Assembly: GCF_040712315.1 (NCBI RefSeq)
Contig: NC_134024.1
Coordinates: forward strand, 5,913,158 to 5,977,157
DNA: 64,000 nucleotides
Origin: Castanea sativa
Lineage: Eukaryota; Streptophyta; Magnoliopsida; Fagales; Fagaceae
Direction: 5' to 3'
Part shown: one piece after another, positions 35,046 through 46,379 of the stretch
Position numbering within the stretch: position 1 is the stretch's first letter
Layout: every line of letters starts with the position of its first letter
The notes under the pieces: model-generated
Databases searched by the model: none
What the model saw: the letters and a program-made list of their open reading frames with translations, nothing else
What the model was told of the DNA's origin: nothing
Translations under genes and position numbers: made by a program

Positions 35046-36760
35046 GAAAGAAAGAAAGATGATTAAGCATTGCCAAGTGACAAGAAGCAGCCCACGTGAG
35101 AGATCAACTTTCTAGTATGTAGATCTTTACACGCAAAACTTAAACACATTTTCATGATCCCTACGTTTCATCCATCCCAAGTCAAAAAAGTCATGAAATT
35201 AAATATAAAATGATTATTATTGCTTAACCACTAATTTTTGGATGTAAGCATTTTCTTGAGTTGTTAACTTGTTATGATAAATTAATTCCAGTAAGTAGTT
35301 TGTAAAATTTTACCAATCTATTTTGAAATGGGTTAGATTAGTTTTTTTTGTTACATCAAGCATAGACTTTAATATGGGTCTATTTATGTCAAAAGGTTTT
35401 TGATCCAGTAGAATGTCAAGTCCCTTTTATATGGTAAACCTGCATTTAAAATACCTTTTCTCTCATCACTTGTTGTAAAAAAACAAAAAACAACAACATA
35501 ATTAATGGTATTTTTGTTTGTACTAGATATTTAATGTTACTTAATAAATTTGACATCGGGATATATATTCTGAAATCAGTTAATAAAAAAAATAATCCAC
35601 TCTTCCCTTATGGTTAAAGCTAATCTTTCTTTAAACATTTTGTTAGATTGTAAGACGCTTCTTTACAGCAAAAAAAAAAAGAAAAAGAAAAAGAAAAAGA
35701 AAAAGAAAAAGAAAAAAAAGCACAACATGCAACACGTACACTTAAAAAGGTTGATAACTTGACGTAGCTCACAACATCAAGTATTTTTTTTCCTTCTTTT
35801 ATGGTGATGATATCACTAGTGAACTTTAAATTGAGTAAACTTAAGAATTTATGTATTATTTAACTTTTATTTTTAAGTATTTATTATTTTTTTCTCTTAT
35901 TTGTATTGATAGGAAGACAAAAACATTATTATTATTATTATTCATGTGCAAAAAATATGGTTAAACCATTTAGGACAATTCAATTTTGACTCGAACCAGA
36001 TTGACTTGATCCGTTTATTGGTCTAACACCAATTCACTCATGAGAAAGTCTAGGAGCACAACATTTTTACAACACCCTTATTTTAAGTTGTGGTAATTCT
36101 CAATATAATTTTATTTTGACTTTTGGTAAACTGACACCTCAACTTGCTATGAAAATGTAATGAGATATGTTGTGTTAAGTAGAATAACTCATCAACCCTG
36201 ATCACAAAATCACAATTAAACTCTGATTATTTTTTTTGGCTAAGTAGTTCACAACTTAACTAGATTGCCAACCTTAAGTTATGTGTTACTAGAATTAAAT
36301 TGATTATAACCAATGGTTGGTGAAGAGCTAGACAATTGGATGGGCAGCATGTATGGTATGTCCCACACACGATCCACACCTCAGGACATTGGAATCTAGG
36401 TTTGCCCACATAAGATGGACTTACACGTCGGACAGTATGGGTTATGACACGAAAAATTCACGAGTCGGTGGGTGATGAAAATGTGTTGTGTCCTTTTTCA
36501 ATGGTTTCTTTCTCTTGGCCTCACCAAATTCACCTCTCTTTCTCACTATAAATCTGCCAACTCTGCTCCATTGCTCTCTCCCTTTTCTCTCCCTCTTCAG
36601 CTTTGGAGTTTGAAAAGAATTCCAGAAAGAAATAATAAACTAAGAGTCTCTCTCATTGTGCAATTAGTGGCACTGCATGTGCTCAGAGAATCACACTGAA
36701 TTTTGCTTTATTTTGCTAACATACCCCACCGTTCATCCATTATACTCTCACTATATCTAC

Positions 36761-36768
36761 GTATAAAA
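36761..36768 (+). promoter_or_regulatory. TATA box of the HIPP gene
   Basis: GTATAAAA lies about 110 bp before the start codon at 36872. It is followed by a pyrimidine-rich leader, as is common in plant 5' untranslated regions. Confidence 0.6.
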
Positions 36769-36871
36769 CCACTCTCTTCTCATTGTTACACCCTCTCCCT
36801 TCTTCTCTTTTTCTTTTCCCATTTTGAACAACTTGGGTTTTATATCTCTCATTCATTCTTGATTCATAGAA

Positions 36872-39232
36872 ATGGGTGAAGAAGCTAAACAGGTGAGGCT
36901 TTTGATATCTCTGAGTTTTGGCTTTTTTGGAGCTGCATTTTATTTTAATCCCTACTGATTGTTTTTCATTTGTATTTGGTAGGAACAAGCTAAGGAAGAG
37001 GCTAAGCCAGAGGAGAAGAAGGAAGAGAAAGCAGAGGAGAAGAAGGAAGAGAAGGCAGAGGAGAAGAAGGAAGAAGAGCCAAAGCCACCAGCTCCATTAG
37101 TCTTGTACGTGGACTTGCATTGTGTTGGATGTGCCAAGAAGATTGAGAAGTCCATCATGAAAATTAGAGGTCCCCCCCTCCCTTGTCTCCCTTTCTCTTT
37201 GTTAATTGTTATTTATGTTTTTGTTTTTCAATGCTAGTATATGTTAGCATATGTGTATATACATATAGATTCATGCTAGGACACAACAAAAATTAATAGC
37301 ATTAAAAATATTTTAGACTACGTATCGTGGTAGGCTCATATACCAGATGGTATACGTAAGAGATTTATAGTAATGTTGTTTGTATTTTTTGGAAATATGT
37401 TTTGATGAAAAAATTATATAAAAATACGTGTAATATTGTTTAAATATTAAAAATTGTTGTTTAAATAACAGTAACGAACAGCCCCTAATTTAGGAACGTT
37501 GTGAACTTATTGTTATATCTTTAGTTTTATTGGTGTAAATGTGTTCAAACTTGCTACATACACTGAATTTTGCACTGACATTCACACACACTCACATGGC
37601 ATCTCACTTGGCCCAACACATCACCAAAAATAAGGGTAGCTTTTTAGTGTAAAAAAATATTACTATAGACTTATTGATGTGTTGGAACTTGTGTGCTAAA
37701 CCTGTATGTTGCTGTGAGCAGGAGTGGAAGGGGTTGAGATAGACATGGCTAAAAATGAAGTGACTATAAAGGGGATAGTGGAGCCTCAAGCTGTATGCAC
37801 AAAGATTATGAAAAAAAGTAAGAGAAGAGCAAAAGTCTTATCCCCATTACCAGCATCCGAGGGTGAACCCATTCCAGAAGTTGTTACTTCACAGGTACCA
37901 TGTAGTCCCTTTAATTATTCTAAGTGAAGTGCTTACTGAATTTTTCGCAAAGTACATGAACCAACATGTGTGGTTTGTTGTGTTCCAGGCTGGTGAATTA
38001 AAAACAGTGGAGCTCAATGTAAACATGCACTGCGATGCCTGTGCTGAGCAACTTAAGAGGAAGATACTGAAAATGAGAGGTACTATTATGTTACATATTC
38101 CCTATTCTGTATAAGCTAAATGAATGATTTGTGTGTACGAGCAAAAAAAGTTAATTGTTTGAGTGTGACCTGGCAACTACAAGAAATAATTTTTGATACA
38201 TTTTTTGTAACACACTTATATTCTAAAGTGTTAAGTTATGATTGATTTAAGGCGATAAGTTGTGATTGATTTGTGAGAATGGAATGATAGTGACTTATGT
38301 GATAGTGATAAATAGTTTATAATTTGTTAGTAACTTGTGAAACTGTGTGTATCTGAACTTGATTTTGGACATGTTTTTTTCCAAACAAATTTGGAGAGAA
38401 CTCTTTTACTCCATTTTAAGTGACTAACATATTAAATAATAATTTGACTTCTTTAATAAATAATCCACGAAATTAAAATACATATATAAATAGTCTTTTG
38501 ATCTATGATATATGTCATCCAATCGGTTTTAAATAGGAGATTTTTCATTGATTTTGATTTTATTGTCAAAGGGTTTAAAATCTAGATCCACTAGAATGTA
38601 TCGAATACGTGTATTCTCTCTACAATGTGTAGCAACACAATATTGAATTATCAACAGACCCGATAAATTAGCTTATGCATAAGATATTTCATAGTATATG
38701 AGTTCTAAGTTGTAGGGTTCACACACGTATATATGATGTATATATCTGAGACATAATATGAGATACTAATATTTATGTGTGCATTATAACAGGGGTCCAA
38801 ACAGCAGTGACTGAACTTAGTACTGGTAAGGTCGTGGTGACTGGGACAATGGACGAAAACAAGCTTGTAGATTATGTTTATAGGCGCACTAAAAAGCAAG
38901 CTCGAATTGTACCACAACCCGTGCCTGAACCAGAGAAGAAAGAAGAAAACAAGGAAGGTGAGAAGCCAGCAGCAGAAGAAGCAAAACCAGAAGAAAAGAA
39001 AGAAGAAGAAAAACCACCAGAAGAAGCTAAGAAAGAAGAGGGTGACAAGGGTGAGGAAAACAAGGAAGAGGCCAAGAAGGAAGGTGAAGAAATTGTTGTC
39101 TTCAACAATAATATTGATGAGGAAGGTATGAAGAGAATGATGTACTATTACCAGCCACTCTATGTGATTGAACGATTCCCACCTCCTCAGCTCTTCAGTG
39201 ATGAGAATCCAAATGCATGTTGCATTTCATAA
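36872..39232 (+). CDS. HIPP: Heavy-metal-associated isoprenylated plant protein with two HMA domains
   Basis: Five exons join in frame: 36872-36892, 36983-37169, 37722-37894, 37989-38079, 38793-39232 (303 aa), all with GT-AG introns. A Lys/Glu-rich leader (residues ~8-41, KAEEKKEE repeated) precedes HMA1 with DLHCVGC (51-57). HMA2 has NMHCDAC (139-145). A second long Lys/Glu-rich stretch follows, then Tyr- and Pro-rich sequence and the C-terminal CaaX box CCIS. HIPPs bind soft metals through the paired cysteines and are farnesylated at the CaaX cysteine. They act in metal homeostasis and stress or pathogen responses at membranes or in the nucleus. HMA1 has Leu where MxCxxC has Met. A second HMA gene lies 5 kb downstream. 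Confidence 0.94.
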
Positions 39233-40039
39233 CAATTTGATCAAATTATTATATGATCAAAAAAAAAAAAATGTTATTATATTGTGAATTGTCCAATAGC
39301 TTCCAGCACTGCTCGTGATGAGAGAATTTTATAAAGATGTTTGGTGTAAGGCGTCAAATGGAATTAGATCGAAATTGATGAATAATAACATAATCATTCT
39401 CTGTATCTTTTGTATTATAGTTTAAATGAATGCATATATTATCAATCAATTATTTAGCCATATACTATATAGTTAAGAATATTCTAAAGTTTAAAATATT
39501 TGTCCTTTGGCATTGCTTCTTTTGTTTTATTAGGGACTTTAATATATTTAAAAAAGTGTAACCAATTGATATAAGGGGATTGCTTTTAGGAAAATTGTTT
39601 GAAAAAAAGAACATTTGCAAACTGTTTGATGCAATCATGTGTCGATGTATGTACGTAACAACATGTGGTAGGCAACACAAGTAATCACAAAAATTCCCAT
39701 TCGATATTATATATATATTTTTGTTTTTACTTGTAAGCACACCTAATACTATAATCTTGCACTAATTAATTCACATGGTTTCTCTGAACCGTGTCAAGGA
39801 AAGATTGATGTAATCTATGGGAAAGAATGGTAGCTTCGGCATCTAGTAATAAAGAATGTTTCAGTACCCTCTTGTTAAGAAAACATACATATGCAAAGAT
39901 GAGATCATTATATATGCCAAACTTCGCAACAATGTTGAATCACATGCAACATCAGTGATTAGTGTTGTGCCCGTGGGTGGAGTGGAGGAGAGGGTTTACA
40001 TGAATAGTTTTCACAATTATTGTACTAAATAAATCTGCA

Positions 40040-40140
40040 ATGGATTATTTGGAGTTGGCTTAGTGGTTTTTAAGATTTTATATCTATGAGATTATGGGTT
40101 CGAAAGATCTTGTTAGCATCTTGAGGTCACCCTATAAACA
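40040..40140 (+). mobile_element. tRNA-derived SINE-like element
   Basis: TGGCTTAGTGG (40056-40066) is an exact Pol III A-box match and GGGTTCGAAAG (40096-40106) a near B box, at tRNA-like spacing. The rest does not fold as a tRNA, so a SINE or tRNA remnant is the better reading. Confidence 0.55.
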
Positions 40141-43100
40141 ATATTTATTTCACACTAGTTGTTGCACACAACCGTACATACACACACAATTTGCACTAAA
40201 ATTGTAATTCGTGTGTGTATGATTATGTGCAACGATTGAGTATGCATTAGTATTTAACGTCTAAAAATTAAAAAATAATTACAATTGTGTGTGTATTTTT
40301 TTTTCTTCTAATTGTTAATAGTACTTGATGTTCACTTGAATGGATTTTTAGTATACAAATAGTTCTCGGTTAGAGCTTATTACATGAACTTTTGTTTCTA
40401 AACTAATAGAGGAGTACTCTCATCAACTTCTATGTTTGAGAAGTGTACATGGTATATATGTTCTGATGTTCATTATATGGGAGAAAAACAAAATTCCCAT
40501 TAACTTCTTACTGTACACTTTTGGTGCTGAAGCCCAATAAATGGAAAAAGAATCCCATTGCATAGTCAGATAAAATGCTGTGCATGCGCATGTTCTTTCT
40601 TTTCTCTGTACTTATCCCTAAATTTCTGAAAATGTTCTACTTTTGCCATTTTTGTGATAAAATTCTCCTTTCTGATCCCATTTTTACTTGAAAGAATGAT
40701 AGATTGAATTTGGAAAGGGTGGCAAAAGCAGTACAGCTTAGGTCCCATGGCTTCCTGTGATGACCACTGTTGATACTTGATAAGCAGCAGATTAACATTA
40801 ATTATGACATGCATTCCCTTGCAATCATTGAGCAGTCCTGTGATCCTAATATCCATCTTTACAAGGTTTTGAGTGGGTAGAAAAGTCAATTCAGGATAAT
40901 AGAAAAAAAGCTAGAAACTATTGCTAATTCATGTTTTTGTGGATGTCACGTGTATAAAGGATAACAACTGACGTGTGGGGGTTAGAGAAATTGAGAGATT
41001 CCCTGAGAAAAAAGATCAGAGGTGTGAGCGTTTCACATGGTTGTGGGTCTCACATGTGTTTGAGATGTGACTCATCTTCATGGTCTCTGTGAGACACAGA
41101 ATTCCACATCAATGGAAGCCATTGGATCCATGCTCAAAACGTGGCTTGGGGGCGGCGGTGCTGATGCCATTACACCTATCCATCTGTCCTTTTGTCTCAT
41201 ACACAAAAGTCATGCTTGTCATGGTGAATCCTCGAAAGTTGAACGCAATGTGTGGTGATTAAAGGAAAGCTGAAATATGTCAAAGAAAAAAGAATTCTGT
41301 AAATGAAGCTGATGTAGTATTATCAAACAAGATAAAGAAAAAAGTGAAGCTAATGGATGTAGTTCAGAAGTCACGAAAGGACACAAGAATGCATCAGCTT
41401 CTTACACCAAAGCAAAGTAAAGCACAGAAAAGACTGCTTAGTAGAAAAAGAGAGAGGGAAAGCATGCTTAAAACAACTTTGTTGACTAATCTTAGCGCAA
41501 TTAAAGCATATCAAACTACTTTTATTGACTACTATATTAATTAGTAGTTTCTACTTTCTACTTTCTAGTACTTGAAAGTTGTAATTCTATGTCTTTATTC
41601 GAAAAAATGTTTCATCAATGTATGGATATTCTAGTTCCGTAACATTGAGCAGATCGATGTATTGAGCAAAGTGTTAATAGTGTAACATTATGGCTTGGGT
41701 GGTGCCAAGTGTAGCACTAGTAGTCATAAGTTTGTATTAAGAAGCATCTTTGGTAATTTTAGAGCTTACGTATTGATGGATCCATAAAATAAGAGGGTGT
41801 GTGTGGCTAAATTAACTAATAGGTTGAACAACCCGCGTCATGTATGTATTTAATATTCTTCTATCTGTTTGTCTTCTGTAAGTCTTTCCACCAATTAGAG
41901 ATTTGTGTGTCGAACTCGAACTCGCACTCGAACCTAGGTAACTGACTAAAATCTTCTGAAATTTTAAGTTTAGATCTCAGACAGCCTAACTACCAATTCT
42001 TAGTTAATTTATTTAATGATTAGACAAGTTAATTAGAACAATATTTAAATCACAAATAACTTATTATTTCATTATGCATAAACATAGACAAAGCATGCAT
42101 GGTTAAAACAATAACATGTTAATAACCGATTATTTGTTCACGATATAAAAATCGTTGTAGAAACACCTACCAAGGTAAAAACATTCTGGGAGTATAATAG
42201 AACCTCAAAATTCAAAGCCAACATGAAAGGTTGTTGCGATTCTACTCATACTCACACAGCATCATCTACCTATTGACCTTGCTACTGTACTCGAACTTTC
42301 CATTCTTGCTAACAACGACAAACTCTTGCCTTATTCCTTTTATGTGATTAGCTTCACAAATGATTGCCTCTTGCAAACAAACGATTTACTCTTGGAGATT
42401 TTTGCCAGTATGCAAAAATTTAAGAAATGTCTATGTTTTCAATGATAAAAGTCCGGCACATTCATATATTAGAGATCAAGGTGGTTGGTTCAGTGATCTC
42501 TTAAGGATATTCATAGGAGGGGTTTGGGATGATAATAGAATTATCTCTATTATTGCAACTGTCTTTTTCTCTGAAATTAGGATTAAAATTATTCTTTTAT
42601 ATGAGAAGAGGGATTAAGGTTGCAGTGGCCATAAAATCTGCCCTAGAAGGTAAGTTCCTAATCTACCCAAAATGCATGGTTTCGTTCAATTAGCGAGTGA
42701 CTGGCAAAACTTTCTGTTTAATTTTCAATTTTGCTCAAGCTAGCTAACACAAGTGAGCTCTTCATTATTGCACAGTGAACAGTAGCTTCACCTTTAAACC
42801 CAATTTACATCCTTCATGAATACAACCCAAATATTACAATATTTTTTTCATGGAATATACCAGCTCTAGATCTTTGAATATATATATTGCATATACTGTG
42901 GATTTTTTTGGATGACACATCATAAATCGTGAGCCTATTGATTCCTGATGAGATGTCATCAGTAATTATGTAAACAATCTTTCTTACACTACATTTTGAA
43001 ATTTTCTAAAAGGAACATAATAGAGTGGTATGCTAAATTAAAAAAGAAAAGTAATATAGTGTATTTTTTAAATGGGTTTAAAAATTCATAAAGAAATATA

Positions 43101-43352
43101 TATTTCTTCTATCACACTTTCCACATCTCATTTTCTTTTTTCATGATAAGAATAAAATTGACATTTTATCTCTATTTATTAAAGAGTGAGTGTTTTTCCG
43201 ACTTTTAGTAGGAATGCTTACCACGGAATGAAATGAATTTCTTCCCATTAAACCCTCAACCAAACAAGATAACAGATGTAATATTTCTTTAAAATTCCTT
43301 TCACTTCATCTCATCCCATTCTTTTTTTTACTTGCACAAAAAAAAAAAAAAA

Positions 43353-43640
43353 TCCACCTTAGAAGAAGAAGAAAAAAGGTTATATTATTGAGCATCCTAG
43401 CTAGAGAGGGACTTTATTGAAGAGGAAGCATACCTTTTGATGTCAAACAAGTTCTAAGCATAACTATAATATTTATTCAGCATTAAAAAATAATTAAAAT
43501 CCTCCTTAGAAGAAAAAAACTTTAGGTTATGTTAATGAGCATCCTAGTTAGAGAGGGGCTTTATTGAAGAGGAATCATACCTTTTGATGTCATACAAGCT
43601 CTAAGCATGACTATAATATTTATTAAGCATTAAAAAAAAT
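43353..43640 (+). repeat. Tandem duplication of a ~147-bp unit
   Basis: Two adjacent copies begin TCC-CCTTAGAAGAA at 43353 and 43500. They share TTGAGCATCCTAG or similar, TTTATTGAAGAGGAA and CATACCTTTTGATGTCA blocks. No coding content. Confidence 0.85.
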
Positions 43641-43828
43641 AACCATAAAATTTAGAGATAAGATTAAGGGTGCATTGGCCTGATTGCAAATCTAAGGAAA
43701 GAATGCATGCATGTGCATGGTGGTCTAATCAATGAGAGCGCATAAAATGATGATGCATTGAGCACTTCCTCATAATAACAACTTCACATTTATAATCGAT
43801 GGGAACATAATCATAGTCTTAAAAGCTT

Positions 43829-43831
<3 letters not shown>

Positions 43832-43871
<40 letters not shown>
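43832..43871 (+). repeat. (CT)n microsatellite
   Basis: About 19 uninterrupted CT dinucleotides lie here. A short (AT)n run also occurs at 44365-44388. Confidence 0.9.
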
Positions 43872-43872
<1 letters not shown>

Positions 43873-44478
43873 ATAAAGAAAAAGAACTTCAAATTAATTT
43901 AATGAATCTATTAATCTTTTAAGTTTCCAAAGTTTCAACATCGCAATATTCACATGAACTAATCTTCTTTGGTAAGGAAAACAACCCATGTGGGAGCCAA
44001 CATATAAGACTATGTAAATTCCTATGATAAGTATAGAATACAATGCACTTTTGGTTAACCAAACAGAGATGCTGACAAAGCTTTGCACTCATCCAAGTCA
44101 CCAGGCCACATATCCATTCAATACAGGAATTTCTCTAATCAAAGTACTATCTTTTAAATAGGACACAATCCTCTTCAACCAACTCAAACGGCCAAGGATG
44201 TTAAAGCATAAGCAACATCACTAAGGAAAATGTATAGGAAATCAAGGAAAAGTAAAAAAGGGGGTACTATCTTTCTTTTCTAGGGAATCTAGGATTATCT
44301 TAGACCTTTATCAATGTGTTATATACATTCTATATAAGACCTTACAAATCTGAGAGAGAGAGAGATATATATATATATATATATATATAACGATACCAAC
44401 TTATAGTTGAGAAGCAACTGCACAATATTATCAAGAACAATAGCAAGTATTTGCATGGTAACTTGGGAGTTTTGAATA

Positions 44479-45093
44479 ATGGCTGACATGCAAATTGTTC
44501 CAGCTTGCAAGAATGTGGAAGCGCAATATGTGGAGATGATGGTGCCTCTGTATTCATATGGGTGTGAGAAGAAAGTGAAGAAGACCTTATCTCATCTCAA
44601 AGGTAAATTTAGAGGATTAAATTCCTACACTTCTACGTGAGACAATAAGATTAATTATATTTCATGTTGATCATGTATTTCGTTTGGAACAATATAAATT
44701 CATGTGTCATATCAATTTTTGTCTCATAATTAGAACACCTTGTCTATTTTAACAAGAAAAATATACTATTTATTTGATACATGAGTCATTCCTCTTATAT
44801 GGGGTGGACCTCACAAATGGAGTCCACCCAATGTAAGAGGGAGGACTCATGCATGGTATACCTCCTCATCCCAACAAATCTAGGTGATAGTTGTATTAAT
44901 TAAGTATAGCATATACTGTTTTATTGAAGTGTTGGTCAACCTACATATAAGACAGACTTGGACTGGGGTGGGAAATGGGCCTGGGCCTGAGCATGTGCAT
45001 GATTTCTATATGGGCTCAAGCCCAAGGCCATGAAAGATACACAGTGCATTTAATTTTAGCCCCAAATCCATCCTCTCTCTTGGCTGGACCAGC

Positions 45094-45148
<55 letters not shown>

Positions 45149-46379
45149 TTTCCAAGAAATCAGACATGAAGATTTTTGATATAAACATGTTCAATCCTTA
45201 GGGTGGCTACTCCTGCTCCTAGATTTAAGAATTTTCTTGCTCACAATCTTGCCGTCCATTTCTTCTATCCCTGGTTGGGTGTTCCTCCCCTATAGTAGTC
45301 CTTTTGTATGTGTTGTGTTACAATGTCTCTTTAGGCATGTAATACATACCTGTGTTTTGTGTTACAATCCATAGGCATGTAATATTTACCTCTTTGTTGA
45401 GTTACAATGTCTCTTGCTGGTCCATTGAGTTAGGATAATAGCAAATAGCATTCACCTAATGAATGCTACTGTGATTGGACCACTTCCTAAACGCAATTGA
45501 ATATATCCACAACACGCATACAATAAAACACACTGACACAACAAAACGTGCTCAAATGCATTCATGGACTTTACAGAAATCGCATGGATTGGTTTTTGCC
45601 AATGACAAAGACTGACAATACATTAGATAACCATTTTTTACATGTATTGTCAGTCTTTGTCATTGGCAAAAACCAATCCATGCGATTTCTGTAAAGTCGA
45701 TCCATGAATGCATTTAGCCATTCGTCGAGTAAGTTCCACCAGAGAAAATTAGGCCTCCATCATAAGGCCTCTGACCTTCACGATTTTGGGCCTTCATCAC
45801 TTTACTGACACCATCATTGCATACACACCCACTGTGACTCGTGCATACAAAACGAAAAAGATGTGGAAGAGACGATTGAATAGATAAAAAGAGACTAGAC
45901 CTTTTGTTTTTTAGTCCCAAAAGAGCAAAAAAATTGAAATAAGCATGTAGACAAAATTTTGTAGATGAGATAAGTTTTGATGAACTAATAAGAACCATTT
46001 AATATTATGAATGTTTACTTATCCTAAAAGTTTAAATTGATAAAATAGAGTGAATTCAATCATTTTACCAAATTTTCTAACATCTAATTTCTATGAAACT
46101 TGTTGATGGGCAGGAATATACTCAGTAAAAGTGGATTATTATCAACAAAAGGTGACTGTGTGGGGAATTTGTAACAAGTATGATGTACTAGCAAACATAA
46201 AGGGCAAGAGAAAAGAAGCTCGTTTTTGGAACCCAGAAGACAACATTACATCAGAAGAATTAGAACCACCATCTTCGGATCCTTTAAGAGACTCCAAGCG
46301 TTATTTGGCTTTTACTATGGTCCGGTCTCTAAGCTGGAAAGCATGGAAAAAGGTTTTCACTAGATTCAATTCCTTCTGA
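44479..46379 (+). CDS. Small HMA-domain protein lacking the metal-binding cysteine pair
   Basis: Two exons join in frame: 44479-44602 and 46114-46379 (129 aa), GT-AG intron of 1511 bp. The product has one HMA-like fold: VEMMVPLYSYGCEKKVKKTL, then GIYSVKVDYYQQKVTVWG. Tyr-Ser-Tyr-Gly-Cys stands where MxCxxC would be, so only one cysteine remains and copper- or zinc-type binding is unlikely. There is no CaaX end; the C-terminus is basic and aromatic (SWKAWKKVFTRF). Related plant proteins of this kind are annotated as heavy-metal-transport superfamily members of unknown function. The HIPP gene lies upstream in the same direction. The intron holds a long hairpin and an (AT)n tract. Confidence 0.88.
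45096..45140 (+). repeat. (AT)n microsatellite in the HMA gene intron
   Basis: About 22 AT repeats followed by a T run lie within the intron. Confidence 0.9.
45554..45715. repeat. Near-perfect ~70-bp inverted repeat (hairpin) in the HMA gene intron
   Basis: The left arm (45554-45623) and right arm (45642-45715) are complementary along their length apart from one 4-nt bulge (TCGA at about 45698-45701). An 18-nt loop separates them. It could be a MITE-type foldback or a hairpin RNA source; transcription of the host gene would include it. Confidence 0.9.

Larger units (their letters stand above)
39233..44478. other. Intergenic region between the two HMA genes
   Basis: Besides the SINE-like element, duplication and microsatellite listed separately, I see AT-rich sequence with short ORFs that show no family motif. 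Just after the HIPP stop, TTATTATAT flanks an A-run (39246-39282), which may be a further tail-only insertion. Confidence 0.5.

Noticed and set aside
36055..36177. Possible MITE with GCACAACATTT and ATATGTTGTG ends
   Set aside because: The inverted match is only about ten bases and no target duplication is evident.
40056..40106. tRNA gene
   Set aside because: A and B boxes match, but no acceptor or anticodon stem can be formed around them; SINE-like is the better reading.
41067..41544. Three short plus-strand ORFs
   Set aside because: No conserved motif; overlapping frames and AT-rich context suggest chance.
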